A stretch of DNA of 64,000 nt from the NCBI GenBank assembly GCA_949130495.1, contig OX422220.1:10099001-10163000 (forward strand), written 5' to 3'. The first letter of the stretch is position 1; the number at the start of each line of letters is the position of its first letter. The position numbers and the translations under genes were made by a program. Below the pieces are notes generated by a model. The model was not told where the DNA came from. It ran no database searches and saw nothing but the letters and a program-made list of their open reading frames with translations. This document shows positions 34,471-46,884 of this stretch, in pieces. Source of the DNA: Sambucus nigra. Lineage: Eukaryota; Streptophyta; Magnoliopsida; Dipsacales; Adoxaceae.

Positions 34471-36641
34471 ATGGCGAAGATTGGAAATAGGTCAATCTCT
34501 GAATTTAGGAAGTTCTACAACATTCCTGAGTGGGTAGATATTGAGTGTTGTGCCTCCCCTCCTAGTAACATTAAGGATATAGAGGATGCCCACTGGATTC
34601 ATGTCTTTTTGCTTTCCCAGGGGGGACTTACTTTTCCCCCTAATGATCTATTTTTGCATTTTTTTGGCTATTTTAATATTGTTCCCGCACAATGCTCGCC
34701 CAATGTGTGGAAAATAGTGAATGCAATGCATAGGATAAGTCAATTGTATGGTACTAAGCTAGGACTTGCCGAGATCTATTTTTCTTACTCCTTTTCTCGA
34801 ACTAGCTCAGGTGTCCTATACCTCAAAGCTAGGAGCCCTGACAGGGTATTGGTAGTAAATCTACCCGATTCCCATAAGGACTACTGACAAGAAGGTTTCC
34901 TTGTTAGAAATTGGCAGTTCTCTCCCCAATTTGAAGGGTCGAGGTCTGAGAGGTTCTCTGTTCCTTTTTACGGGGAGGAATATATAGGTAGACATTATAC
35001 TATTATATCAACTTTTGCTGATTTGTGACTTTTCTAACTCCTCTTTGCTTTTTCTTCGATAACGAGGTCAAAGAATTTAGAGCCTTCTCTCAGTGAGGTT
35101 CGTATTACGGAATTGGTAAAGGCTTGGAATATCAGGGAGCCTCTGGGTGACGGCGAGCATCCTAGGTCTGCTGCCTTTCTGCTCGAGTACAAGAACGTTG
35201 GCTCCAGCTTCATAGCACGGCATGTGGATAGTATCCTAGAGTTTGACTCCATCGAAGAAACTGCTGCAGAGCCTATCCAGTTAGACGAGGAGGGGAGCAA
35301 CTCCGAAAGTGACCTTGCAGGGGCTGTGAGAAACTTGGGTGGAGGGAGCTTTGATAGTAGCAACTCCTCTGACTGTGAGGATTTTTCTGAAGCTCAAGGA
35401 TCGTTGAGCACTTCTAGCAGTTCTAGTGAAGATATGGTGCCTCCCAGGTAGAACTTGATTAAGGATGATGATGATGAGGACCACGTGCTTCTTGCACAGA
35501 GGTCCAAAAGGCAAAAATCTACTTCTGGGGTCGTGGCTACTGGTTCTCGGTCCTCCGCTCAGGAGCAGGAGAGGAGAAGGAAGGAAGAGGAGCAGGTGAG
35601 AGAGAGAAAGAGGAATAAGGAAGAAGAAAGGAAAAAATTAGAGGAGAAAAAGAGGGTCGAGGAGAGGAATAAGAGAGAGAGCGAGAAGGAGGAGGAGAAA
35701 AGAAAGTCTGAGGCAAGGACGAAGGCCAGGCAGGCCCTAGTCCCGATGTCTTCTCTGCCCGAGGGGGCCTCTATGGCAATTTCTCCTCAGTTGGCCCCGG
35801 CCCTGCTCGAGAGAGCTATCCTCCCGACTGATCGCCAAAGGGCGGTAGGGTCGGAGCATTTGACCCTCCAGGTTAGTCAGAGGCTTGCTCTCGTAGGATT
35901 TCTCTTTCTTTTTCTCTTATGTTTTTCTAATTTCCCCCATTTTTCTCTTCTAATGCCTTCCCTTTTTCGCAGTTCGTCACTGACTTCGATGTGCTGTATC
36001 ATTCGCGCGATGAGCTGGTGAAAAAGAACAGTGATCTAGAGCAAGAGAATTCTGACTTGAAGCTGAAGGGTAAGGAGCTTGAGGCCAATTTTAAGGCTGT
36101 TGATGCTGCTCGAATTTCATCCCACTTGGCTCTTGCTACCGCGAACAAGGAGAAGAATGTTGTGGTCAAGGATCTAAATGAGTTGAGGCAGGACTACGAC
36201 CTAGTTTGCTCGAGCAAACTTACTGTCATGGAGGAGAACAGGGTGCTCTCTGAAGAGCTGAAGAAGAAGGAGTTTGAGGCTGTCACTACCAAGGAAGACT
36301 CTTACAATTCTGGATGGGCTACAACATACGAAGATGCTGAAGTTCAGATAGGCTATATTAGCCATCTGAACTTTAAGAAAGGATGGAACAAGGCTCTCGT
36401 AGCTTCCAGGGTGGATGTAGCATCCCCACTCTTTGACGAGCACGACCCAGAGCCGAGGCCAGTCGTAGATGAGGACCCTGCACCAGCTGTTGAAGGCCCT
36501 ACTCCTATTCCTTAGGCGATTCCTGCTGACGTTTCTCTTGTTGAGAGGACAAAGGACACCCCTGCCGAGGACAGTGCTCCTGCTGATGCTAATAAGGAGA
36601 AGGGGCCATCCACCTCTGGGCCACCTGAGGTTGCTAATTAA
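34471..36641 (+). pseudogene. Antisense extra ORF 1 of the Tat element (gypsy-type transposon domain plus coiled coil)
   Basis: The start is 34471 (MAKIGNRSISEFRK). The first about 170 codons resemble the plant 'putative gypsy type transposon' domain (WVHVFLLSQGGLTFPPNDLF style). A TGA at 34885-34887 interrupts it. After about 35075 an acidic Ser-rich stretch and one TAG (35449-35451) lead to a long Lys/Glu/Arg-rich coiled coil (about 35560-35730). A good intron at 35872-35972 joins in phase to a second coiled coil (LVKKNSDLEQENSDLK). A TAG at 36513 precedes the final TAA at 36639. Such antisense ORFs are known from Tat elements; their function is unknown. Confidence 0.72.
35872..35972 (+). 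other. Predicted intron in antisense ORF 1
   Basis: The donor is CTCCAG|GTTAGT and the acceptor CTTTTTCGCAG|TTC, with a TTCTCTTT-rich interval of 101 bp. Both sides sit on codon boundaries (phase 0), joining THLTLQ-like and FVTDFDVLYH-like sequence in one frame. Confidence 0.75.
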
Positions 36642-36784
36642 TAGGGTTTTTCTGTATTTTTGCTTTTTCTAATCTATAAATTTTCTTTCTTCAGTCTGAT
36701 GTAACTTCAATCTTTATTAATAAAAAGGCTTCATTCTTGCTTGTGCAGATCTCTTTCTCTCCTCCATCTTTCTTTTACTTGTAG

Positions 36785-37684
36785 TTAGTTGATGTGGATG
36801 ATTATATTCCTGCTACTTCCCAATTAGGCAGGAACCTTGGTCCCAATGCGAGCCCTGAAGTTCTTCAGGCCTTTGTTAAACTTTGCAAGTCCCTTAGGTC
36901 TAGAAATCAGAAGTATAAGGAGCAATCTGAGCTAGTGGCTAAGCTGAAGGACAGGCTCTAGGAGATGGAAGACATTGGTGCCTCAGTTCAAGAGGAAGTC
37001 AACGTGATAAGAACAATATTACTAGAGGCCACCGAGATCAACCAAGTTGGGGAGTTCCTTCAGCAGGAGAATGAAGACCTGAGGAGGGAAGTCTTACAAC
37101 TTAGGGAGCATGCACCGAGCACTGTTCCATCAGTTCTGCAAGGTTCCTCATCATAGTGAGCTAGATCTACTCCTCCTATTTCGTGAGGTTCCACTCGCCC
37201 TCCCCTTCCACGAGCTGGTTGGAGCACTAGGGGCAGAAACAGGGAAGCAGAAGAACTTCATGATAAAGATATGGAAGAACTCCATGATGATGTTCGGGGA
37301 GCATATATAATTGCTGTTAAGCTTCAAAGGGATGTTACCCGGTTGTGGCACTTGTTCAAGAAAGGTCCTCGGCAAGCGTGGGCTGACGGTTATGATCAGG
37401 GCTAGTCGGATGCTCCAATGAGGCTATCTGAGTTCGAGGCACTTTCTTTTATCAGGGGATGGTTAAGTGCCTTGCAGGAGCTGCATGTTCTGAGGAACTC
37501 GGTGATATGGTATCATCATGAGATGTCTTCCTCCACTCTGATGCCCAACCCATTCAGGAGGGATGATCGATGGATCCACATCGACGCTATTCCTCGGAAA
37601 TTATTGGAGTCGGACGCGAATGAAGTTGTGGAAGAGTTAACCCCTGCTCCTGATGATAGACGAAGAGCTCGAGTGGCTGATTAG
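36785..37684 (+). pseudogene. Antisense extra ORF 2 / 3' part of the antisense transcript
   Basis: One frame runs from about 36785 (LVDVDDYIPATSQLGRN) to TAG/TAG-type stop at 37682. It is interrupted by stops at 36959, 37154, 37157, 37184 and 37403, all one transition away from a sense codon. It contains a helical, Glu-rich part (36965-37130) and a conserved-looking end with MRLSEFEALSFIRGWL. A TTTTACTTGTAG just before it is a plausible splice acceptor, so it may be a further exon of the first antisense ORF. I do not recognise a domain. Confidence 0.55.
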
Positions 37685-37689
37685 CTTGC

Positions 37690-38365
37690 TCGGAGGCTTC
37701 CACCCCCTTGAGATTTTGCCAGTTGTTACTCTTTTGTATTTTTGATAATGCAAATGCCTTGGGCAAGCTCGCCGACTAAACATGTATTATCATTGTTGTA
37801 AATCCGATAGATTAATGAAAAGTTCGTGTTTTGGGCAGTTTTGCCGACTAAACGTGTGCATCCTACTTTTCATATGCTGCTTTATAATCTTTTTTATTTT
37901 GTCATGCAAGTGTCCCCCCAGTCCAGTATAATACCAAAGTACCATTGTGCCCTACTTTACCTTTTAGGTTGTGTCGTCACACTCCCTTAGGCCTAAGTAG
38001 GACAATTCGCGAGGACACACCTGGTGTTGGATGACTTCATCTGATCAGGATTTTTCTCAACCGAAGTAGGTTTGATGACCAGTTTAAAATCTGGTCGCAT
38101 TGCCTAAGAATCCTCTGTAGGGCTTTATATATTGCCAGGGGCAATGCTAAGAGGTCTCTCGTGTTTTATGATGATGACCTGAGGAGGGGTATTCCCCTGC
38201 TTTATTGACCATTATGCCTGTGATTTGGAAAAGATGCGATAAATGCAGCTGTTACTGATCAGAGTGTAATCAATTAAGTAACTTTCATTAGAAATGAACT
38301 GCCCTTTTATATAACAAACACCAGAAAAAGACTCAAAAATAGAATTCCTTGAGAATCTAAAATTA
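37690..38365. other. Non-coding DNA between convergent ORFs of the Tat element
   Basis: This contains 3' regions of the antisense ORFs and of pol. GCCGACTAAAC(A/G)TGT occurs twice (about 37773 and 37841). Confidence 0.45.
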
Positions 38366-41300
38366 GAACTTCTTGAGATTGGCTGCGTTCCGTGCTCGTG
38401 GTATTTCTCTGCCCTCCATCGTTTCTAAATGATAGGCACCTTACAGGTCGTCTTTAATTATTTTAAAGGGTCTTTCCTAGTTTGGGCCTAGCTTGTCGTC
38501 TGATGACTTCACCATGCTGCCCAGGACTTTCCTTAGAACATAGTCCCCAACTTGGAATCTTCTCGGGTTAACCCTTTTGTGGTAGTGCTTCGCGAGCTGT
38601 TGCTAATAGCTCGCTAGCTTCACTAGGGCAAGTTCTCTACGCTCGTCGGATAGGTCGAGTTCAGCGAGTAATGCTTCATCATTCTGGCCTTGGTCGACAA
38701 GGCTGGATCTCATTGTTGGCAAACCTGCTTCTAGTGGGATGACTGCTTCCATGCCATATGTTAGTGAAAATGGGGTTTCTCCTGTTGCTCACCGAGGAGT
38801 GGTTCGGTATGCCCATAGGATATGGGGTAGCTCGATTGCCCATGCGCCATTGGCTCGCTCTAATCGCTTCTTCAATCCATCGATCACAGTTTTGTTGGAA
38901 GCTTCAGCTTGTCCATTCCTCTGAGGGTAGGCCACCGAACTGAAGTGGTGCCTGATCCCGTGTTAGTTACAGAAATCTTGAAAGGGGCCACTCTCGAACT
39001 GCATTCCATTATTAGTGATGATGGTTCTGGGGATTCCAAATCGAGTGATTGTGTTCCTCCATATGAACCTTATCATATCAGCATCTCGGTTGTTCGCCAG
39101 TGGTTCTGCCTTGATCCATTTGGTGAAGTAGTCAGTTGCAACCAACAGGTATTTGCGATTGCTGGCAGCGCTGGGCAGTGGTCCCACGATGTCCATTCCC
39201 CATTGGGCGAAGGGCCATGGGCTGGTCAGGGACTTTAGGTCGCTGGCGGGTTGGTGGACCATAAGAGTGTGAAGTTGGCATTTCAGGAATTTGCGGACAT
39301 ATACTGTGGAGTCCTTTTACATATATGGCCACCAATAGCCTTCCTCCATTGCTCGAAAGGCTAGAGACCTTCCTCCGATATGACTTCCACAGATTCCTTC
39401 GTGAAGCTCGTGTAGCACTTACTCTACATCACCTGGGTGGACGCATCTAAGGTAGGGACCGGATAAGGATTTCTTATACAAGTCGCCTCCTGTGGATAAG
39501 TGAAAGCGAGCAGCTTTGACTCTTACCTGGTGGGCAGTTTTCTTGTCCTCTGGGAGCGTGCCGTCCTTTAAATAGTCCTTTAAGGTGTCCATCCAGCTGG
39601 GGGTTGATCCCACCTGGAGTATTTGTTCCACGTTTGGCAGCTTGCTGTTGTGGTTAATGCTCGGACAAATGAGGAAATCGATGGGGATGACCCTTTTAAG
39701 GCTAGAATCAACTACCGAACTCAGGGCTGCTAAAGCATCAGCATGACTGTTTTTCCCCCTGGGAAACTGCTGGATGTTGATCTCTTCAAAGCTCGTCATT
39801 AATTTTTTTACTAAGGTGAGGTAGGATGCCATTCTTTCATCCTTCGCGTTGTAATCTCCACTTACCTAATTGGAGACTAGTTGAGAGTCGCCGAACACCT
39901 ATAAACATTTTTCCCCTAGAGTTTTTGCCTTTTGGAGACCGGCTATTAGGGCTTTGTACTCTGCTTCGTTGTTGGAGGCTGCAAATCCAAGCCTGATTCC
40001 TTGTTCGAGGATTGTGTTTTTTGGAGTGATGAGAATAATGCCTACCCCTGCCCCCTTCGAGTTGGAGGCTCCATCAACGAAGAGTCTCTAGGTCCTTTTA
40101 TTGCTTGGTTCTTCTCCTGCCTTGTTGGTTGAGGTTGGTCGGAGAGTTCTTCGCCCATGAATTCAACTATGAAATCAGCAAGGATCTGACCCTTGATAGC
40201 TGTCCTTGGTTGAAATTGGATGTCAAACCGACCGAGCTCGACTGACCACTTAGACAGTCTACCCGATAAGTCCTCTTTCCTTAGGACCGCCTTAAGGGGA
40301 TGCAATGTAAGGACGATGATAGTGTGAGCTTCGAAATAATGCTTCAACTTCCTCGGGGATATTACTAATGCAAAGGCAAGCTTCTCCAATGGCAGGTACC
40401 TTTGTTCGGCATCTAATAAGGTCTTTCTTGCCTAGTAAACGGGGTGTTAGATTCCTTCAACCTCGCATATTAATGCAGAGCTGACAGTGTGATTAGATAC
40501 GGAGAGGTACAGGTACAAAGAATCCGTTTGCTGTGGCATGACAAGCAACGGTGGAGAGCTTAAGTAGGACTTGAGCTCGTTCATGGCTCGCGAGCAGTCT
40601 GGGCTCCACTCTATGGACTTACTCCCCTTTAGAAGCTGGAAAAAAGGCTTGCACTTCTCGAAGGATTTGGAGATGAAGCGATTTAAGGCAGTGAGCATTC
40701 CAGTGAGTTTTTGCACGTCCCGGATTATTCGAGGGGGTTGCACCCTGTTGATTGCATCGATCTGGTCTGGATTAGCCTCTATGCCTCTCTTACTGACCAA
40801 GTACCCAAGAAATTTTCCTGATTGGACACCGAAGGAACACTTGCTCGCATTAAGTTTCATCCGGTATTTCCTGAGGATTTCGAAGGTTTTTGACAGGTCC
40901 GAGAGGTGATTTTCCTTCTTCTTACTCTTAACGATCATGTCATTAATGTAGACCTCCATTGTATCTCCCATTTGATCCCTAAACATTTTAGTGACCAGCT
41001 GCTGATAGGTTGCCCCTGCATTCTTGAGCCCAAAGGGCATGACCTTGTAGCAATATAACCCAACTATCGTGATGAACGTCGCTTTGTCTTGGTCTGGGAC
41101 ATACAAAGGGATCTGGTGATATCCTGAATATGCATCATGGAAGCTCATTCGCTCGTGAGCTGCAGTGGCGTCTACTAGTTGGTCTATCTTTGGGAGGGGG
41201 AAATTATCCTTAGGGCATGCTTTGTTGAGGTCAGTGAAGTCAATGCAAACTCTTCACTTCCCATTATTCTTCGGGACTACTACTGGGTTGGACAACCACT

Positions 41301-41575
41301 TGGGGAATTGCACTTCCCGTATGGATCCTGCATCCAGCAGTTTTTCGACTTCCTTTTTGACCGCTTTAGCCTTCTCGGGTGCAGTTCTCCGTGCCTTCTG
41401 CGTGATTGGCTTGAATACGGGGTCGACGTGCAGCCGATGACAGACCATACTAGGATCGATTCCAGGCAGCTCGTATGGTTCCCATGCGAAAACGTCTACA
41501 TTGTGGCTCAGCAAGGCTGTCAACTCCTTTTGTTCTTGGTCGATGAGAGATTCTCCAATCAAGAAGACTCGGATA
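38366..41575 (-). pseudogene. pol: Reverse transcriptase-RNase H-RNase H-integrase remnant, Tat lineage
   Basis: In element order: the DVFAWEPYELPGI lead-in (41480), RT with KVMPFGLKNAGATYQ, and a catalytic box reading YIND at 40939-40950, where the first catalytic Asp of YVDD is Asn. RNase H follows (ALVISPRKLKHYF, 40340), then a second RNase H-like part (PRGKNSHADALA, 39740), the integrase zinc-finger side (39440) and core (GMDIVGPLP, about 39190). A NNGMQF at about 38985 has lost the second catalytic Asp. The end LKKF lies near 38366. Stops occur throughout. Confidence 0.82.
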
Positions 41576-42093
41576 TGTGACACCCTGACTAATTAAATAC
41601 TGGGTAGCTACTCCTTTATTAAATTAATACAAAATGTCAAGTTGGTTCAGTTAATAGCATCACTGTCGAAAACATTTTTATAATTACTAACCACCTAGTA
41701 TTTAAAAGTAAGTTGTCAAATTTTAAATTAAATCTGATTAACATGCAATAAGTGAAATATAAAAGAATAACATAACCACTCACAATAAAGTCCCAATAGT
41801 GTAATCAACAAATAATAAAGAGTCTGGAGGAAATACTCCTCACAACAATCCCACAACTGAATAAAAATAAAACAAGTCTGAACCCTGAATTAATTACAAT
41901 CCACAATCTGAATAACTGAAATATAAAATGTCTCTAAAAGAAATGGGTGACATGCCCTACAAATGATGAAACTGAATATGGAGTCAATACTAAAAAAGGA
42001 GGCGTCTACTATCAAGGCCCTGTAACTTCCACAACAGCTACAACTCGTCATCTGAATAGAAATCCTATGCATGGTGTCCTTGTGGCGGGGCAC

Positions 42094-43866
42094 CTAAAAA
42101 GGTTTTTACAAAAAAAAAATAGATTTGAAAGAAAACGGGTCAGAGCCCGAAAGTGGAGAGTATTTTAAAAAACAGAAAGTGCTTTAATAACATTAGAACA
42201 ATGAATGCAAAATACATGTTAGGACGTGCACTCACGTGAAATACTCACCTCTCGACTAATCTTGCACACTTAACGTATCGTACCCATCCAAGTGATATTC
42301 ATATCTAACTAAACCGACATAACTTCTAACCTTTCTACTCGATTCGTACTATAAGTTCCAACATTATCAATTAAATAGAGAGCTTTACTTTAATTATTGA
42401 ATTCCCATTTATTAGCAATACAAATTTACTGGAGGTTATTCCCCTATTTATCTTCTCGATACATTACCATAATTATTCTCACAACTAAACATGACAAGTC
42501 TTTTCATTTAACCGTATATTATTCACATCATAAATATACAATACAAGCACCCCGAGACTAAGCTGCGGTGCCCACATACTCTACTATCCATCCCGGTACA
42601 TCACGTACATAAGGATCACGCATTCCGAATCTCTCAGGAATCGTTATCAGATAATAGCAATTCACAAACAATGGAGGCGAACACGGTCACATCACATGGG
42701 TCACGCACATACCTACGCTCCCATGATCAGCAGACTTATTAACATCTCAGTAAGTCCTTCTCTGACCTATGTCCTCGAGGTACCAATCCAAATCCCCCCC
42801 CCCCCCGTAGGCACACAAAGATTAGATGGCCCTAAACGAACGCAAACCTCCCGTGATAGCAAGTATGATAGGTATGTCATACACATAAAATCATATATAC
42901 TAAGCATGCACACATCTTAGTAGTTACCATAATTTATTAGTGGTATACTTCTCATTCTCATACCAACTTTAAGTGTTACACGATTCATATGCTCGGTTTA
43001 TATGTATTTAAGTCATTTATTTATCCTCGCATCATGATTCACCACTCGCGTTCTAATCCTCCAATATCATTTGGTTCAAACTACTCTTCTATATTTTACT
43101 CCTCAATATATCCCAATTCTCTCAACTATACCCATTAGTTAACAAGGGGAAGTCATCTTATCAACTAAACAAGGATTTGGACCACTAGGAATCAATTCAG
43201 GCCAAAAAGGCCAATCTGTCAACTCGTTAGAAGTCTCGTTCGAACGAGGTCGTTCGAACAAGAGTTCATTCGAACGAAAGGGGCATCTAACGATATCTCG
43301 TTCGAACGAAAGGCATTGAACGAGCATCCAACTCGTTAGAAGGCAAACTGTCACCTCGTTAGAAGCTCGTTCGAACGAGCTCGTTCGAACGACCTGGGCA
43401 GGTCTTCTAACGAGATGCCAATTTCGAGCCCAGAATTTCCTATCTCATTTTTCTCAATTTTCTTCACCTCTAATCTCATCTAAAAATCGTCCCAACAGTA
43501 TATTAAGGTTTCTAATCATCACTAAACATTCGTGGGTCATAATCTAACGTTTATATAGGGCCAAATCTTCCTAAACATCATCTAATTATCATAACTCCCC
43601 AATTTTTCCCAAACCTTATGAACATGAACCCTAGAAATTTAAAGTCATCAATTTCCATAAATGAATCCATTTTTGGTAACATAAAAAGTCATAATTCTTT
43701 TAGGATAATCACCCAATAACAATTCTACATGCATCCCTATATCAAAATCTGAATTTATAACTCCAATTTCATGGGTTTTTATAAGTCTCCCAATACAATG
43801 CAAATATATCAATTTCTAAGCATGGAAGAAGCATTCGCTTGAAATTAACATAATTAAACCACTTGC
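42094..43866 (-). other. Putative GC-AG intron inside LTR D
   Basis: The donor is TCCGAG|GCAAGTGG at 43867/43866. The acceptor follows a T-rich tract and reads CCTTTTTAG|GTGCCCCGCC at 42094/42093. Predicted length is 1773 bp. Confidence 0.5.
43222..43414. repeat. Palindromic word array TCGTTCGAACGA (LTR D)
   Basis: At least eight words occur, among them TCTCGTTCGAACGAGG, TTCATTCGAACGAAAG, ATCTCGTTCGAACGAAAG and AGCTCGTTCGAACGAGCTCG, split by the related TCTAACGAG/CTCGTTAGAAG. Confidence 0.95.
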
Positions 43867-44506
43867 CTCGGATTGTTCTCTGAATTTGGTGTAGAATGAT
43901 GAAGGTTGCTCTATCTCTTTCTCTCCAAAGGTTGAAGGTTGAAGATGGAGGTTAGGGTTTTCTCTTAGGGGACCTTTCTAACTTCCTCCTCTAACTCCCG
44001 TTGCCCTCTAATCACTTAAGTGTTGGTAATGGGTTAGTGGGTTATTAAATTCCCTAATTTTAATTCCCAAAATTCGTTGGTTATATTTCCCCAAATTTCA
44101 AAATTACTAAAATACCCATTTGAGTTGCCGGTATGGCCCAAAAATGCCCCGGGACCCAAACTAAACCCCCGGCTAGTGTTTTCTGACAATTTCGACCCTT
44201 TCGGACACGTTGGCGCACTCAAAATGACCATTTGGTTGATCAAAATAAAATTCACTTTTTAATTTAAAAAATTTACATTCTTGACGCGACTGACACGCGC
44301 GTCCCAACTAAATTTCCCAAATTGTCGTATTTCAATCTCGTGATAATTTCAATATTTTCAATATTCATATATTGTCATATATACACATTATAATCAAATA
44401 CCAACTCACATCTCGTTAGTATTTTATCCAGATTAATTCTCAATTAATTCACATTTAATTTAATTAATCCCATAAATAAATATCAATAAAAGTACGGGGT
44501 ATTACA

Positions 44507-45404
44507 GGCTACTGTCACCAACCTCAGCCATAACTTCTATCAGGTCCTCGATGACACACTCAGAAGGGAGGAACCTGGTCTCCTCTACTCCAGGTCTTTT
44601 GTACTTTAATTGCTATTTGGAAGGTATCACACCTTCTTCAACTTTCTCGCTGGGTTGACCGACCTTTTTTTCTGGCTTTGGTCGGATGGCTGCTATGAAG
44701 CACCTCCTCATCGTGGATATCCATTACTCCTCTCTCAGTTACATATTGAGCTTCTGATGGTAGTTCGAGGAGACGGCCTTCATCGCATGAAGCCATCCCC
44801 TGCCGAGGATGGCCTGGTACGGTGAGTCGATGTCAACTACCAAAAACTCGATCATCTTGGAGACATTTTTAGCACGTACTGGTAGTACTATCTTGCCCTG
44901 GGGCATGGTCATTTTTCCAGCGAAGCCGACTAATGGAACAGTAGCTTCCTTTAGGTCGGCGACGCTCAACTTTAATTTCCTGAATAGGTCGAGGTACATT
45001 ACTTCGGATGAGCTTCCTTAATCGACGAGCATCTTATCGATGTCAAAGTTGGTTATCCTGAGTGTAATGACCAGGGCATCATGATATGGGGTTCTTACTC
45101 CCACCAGATCTTCATCCGTGAAAACAATATACTTGTTATAGTTGACGTCCTCTACTCGTCGACGCTTTCCTAAATGTGACTTTGCTGGATCGATTTGAAA
45201 AGCTTGCATTATCGCTATAAGTTTTTTCATTTCCATTCGAGCTGAGTTCCCTTGTATCTGCTTGATGTCAGATGCTCCGTGAATTACTGCGAACTCATGT
45301 CTAGCATCATCCTCCAGCACGTTGTTGGGTATCGCCTCTCTGTTGGTAGCCACTTTCTCTGCCCTTTTTTCCACAAAGTCATTCAAATGCCCAGACTGGG
45401 CCAA
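44507..45404 (-). pseudogene. Protease-region remnant of the Tat element
   Basis: Two open stretches (45018-45404 and 44739-44999) cover the gag-pol junction and the retropepsin half with KMIEFLVVDIDSPYQAILGRGWLHAMKAV, split in two motifs here: FLVVDIDSPYQAILGRG and WLHAMKAV. This is the flap-side end typical of Tat proteases. The catalytic DTG/DSG itself is replaced by a stop-containing stretch near 45005-45030 (NFDIDKMLVD, then stop), so the active site is damaged. Downstream the frame runs into solo LTR D. Confidence 0.7.
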
Positions 45405-46816
45405 CTCCTCGAGGTGAGACTTAAGAGCTTTGCAGTGCTTGGTCTTATGTCCTCCCTCTTTGTGAAAAGCGCATCTTAACGCATTGTTCCTCTTTTAGGG
45501 ATCTCCTCCCATTTTCCTGGGCCACTTGATGAATGGCTCATCTTTGATCTTCGCGAGAATTTCGTAAATCGGTTCTTTAAAGATGGTGTTAAATGCCTGG
45601 AATGCTTTCGACACGTCATGGTTTCCTCCGTTCTTGGAGCCATTTTTGCCCCCATTCTTTCCTCCTTTCTTTTGGTTCTCAGTTTTCTCACTTCCCTTGG
45701 TAGTGAGTTTAGCACAACCGTTTCCTCCTGTATTAAGGCGGGTGACATCTTCCACCTTTGCGTATTTCTCGATTCGGGCCATTAGGTCGTCAATAGTCAT
45801 AGCTTCCTTCTTCGTCAGGGACTAGTAGAGGAGGGAAGAACTAGGGAGCCCAATTTTGAAGGAGGCCACTGCCACTTCCTCTGTGCAGTCCTCGATCTTA
45901 TTGAATAACTCCCAGTATCTTTTCGCGTAGTCTTGTAGGGTCTCTTGAGGTGTTTTCTTCATTGTTAGCAGAGCATCCATCCTTTTGGGATGGGAGCTAC
46001 TGGTAATGAATCGGGCCGTAAAAAGTTCGGCTAGGGATTTAAAATTCTTGATCGACCGATGGGGGAGCCTTTCGAACCACTTCTGTGCTACATCATGCAG
46101 GCTCGAGGAAAAAATGCAGTACATCAGGGCATCTCGGTGATTCTAGAGGGTTATGTCCGGTCGATATTGCCTGACGTGATCGATGGGATGAGTTTTTTCG
46201 TCGTAAATCTTGAACCTTGGAATGGAAAATTTCTTGGGGGCCTCCTCCTCTTCGATTTCCCTCGTGAAGGGTGACTTCATCTGGGTTTTGAGAGCTCGCC
46301 TCACGAGTTCTCTAGTTGATCTTATTCCATGGTGAGCAGGATGTTGATCCATTTCCCTGCGGACTAAGGTTCGTATGTTCTCGTCACTACGAGCAGGGCT
46401 CTGGTAGCGGCGAGCTGTTCGCGGAGGTCGTCGTCTGACTCGCCACCTTCGACCTTTTGAGACTCTCGCATAGGGCTCCTTCCTCGGTTGCGGGACTTGC
46501 TCGCCTGAGGGCTAGGAGTGTGATATGGGCGCCTCCTGTTATCAGGACGAAGCTCCCTCTCCAGTCTTCTTTTCAAGCGAGCATTCTCAGCCTCATATTT
46601 GCGAGAAGACTCCCTCTGCTCATAGAGCCTTGCCTCGTACGCATCAATCAATCTGGATATCTGCGTGGACCTCGCTGGTCCCTGACTTTCTTTCGAGGCT
46701 GGTCTTTCCAGGCGAGCTCTCTGATCTGAACGTCGGACTTCAAACCTAATCCTGCGAGGAGCAGGTGGCTCTTGAATATCTCCTGCTTGAGGGGCATTGT
46801 TGCTGTGACCAGACAT
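45405..46816 (-). pseudogene. gag: gag remnant, Tat lineage
   Basis: The start MSGHSNNAPQ at 46814-46816 lies about 50 bp after the primer site. An Arg/Glu-rich N-terminal coiled coil (46364-46816) is followed by FSIPRFKIYDEKTHPIDHV (46143-46352). The capsid core with AQKWFERLP, LAELFTARF and LQDYAKRYWELFNKI follows (45822-46124). A Gly/Lys/Asn-rich tract comes next (45495-45800), then HKEGGHKTKHCKALK, a possible zinc-binding motif (near 45440). Four stops or shifts separate the parts. Confidence 0.8.
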
Positions 46817-46864
46817 CTTAAACTCCTTTCTTGGCGTGGGCTCTTCTCAGGGAAAGATGAATGT

Positions 46865-46884
46865 TTCCCACAGACGGCGTCAAT
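46865..46884 (-). other. Primer binding site of the Tat element
   Basis: The minus strand reads ATTGACGCCGTCTGTGGGAA directly after the LTR end at 46885, close to the TGGCGCCGTCTGTGGGAA form common in this lineage. Confidence 0.75.

Larger units (their letters stand above)
41576..44506 (-). repeat. Solo Tekay-type LTR (LTR D) inside Tat pol
   Basis: It runs on minus from TGTAATACCCCGTAC at 44506 to GGGTGTCACA at 41576, 2931 bp. Flanks are GGATA (41571-41575) and GGCTA (44507-44511), a 5-bp duplication with one mismatch. The host pol frame is in register on the two sides when one flank copy is counted. All landmarks of the other Tekay-type LTRs are present. A run of 13 C occurs at 42794-42806. 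Confidence 0.9.

Noticed and set aside
35560..35730. GA-rich stretch as a microsatellite
   Set aside because: It is a codon-level Lys/Glu/Arg coiled coil in an open frame, not a simple repeat.
42794..42806. Run of 13 C
   Set aside because: A simple homopolymer inside LTR D, prone to length error; no meaning assigned.
39034..46729. Plus-strand ORFs (up to 133 aa) opposite the Tat gag-pol
   Set aside because: They mirror recognisable pol and gag frames and have no family motifs, unlike the antisense ORFs at 34471-37684.
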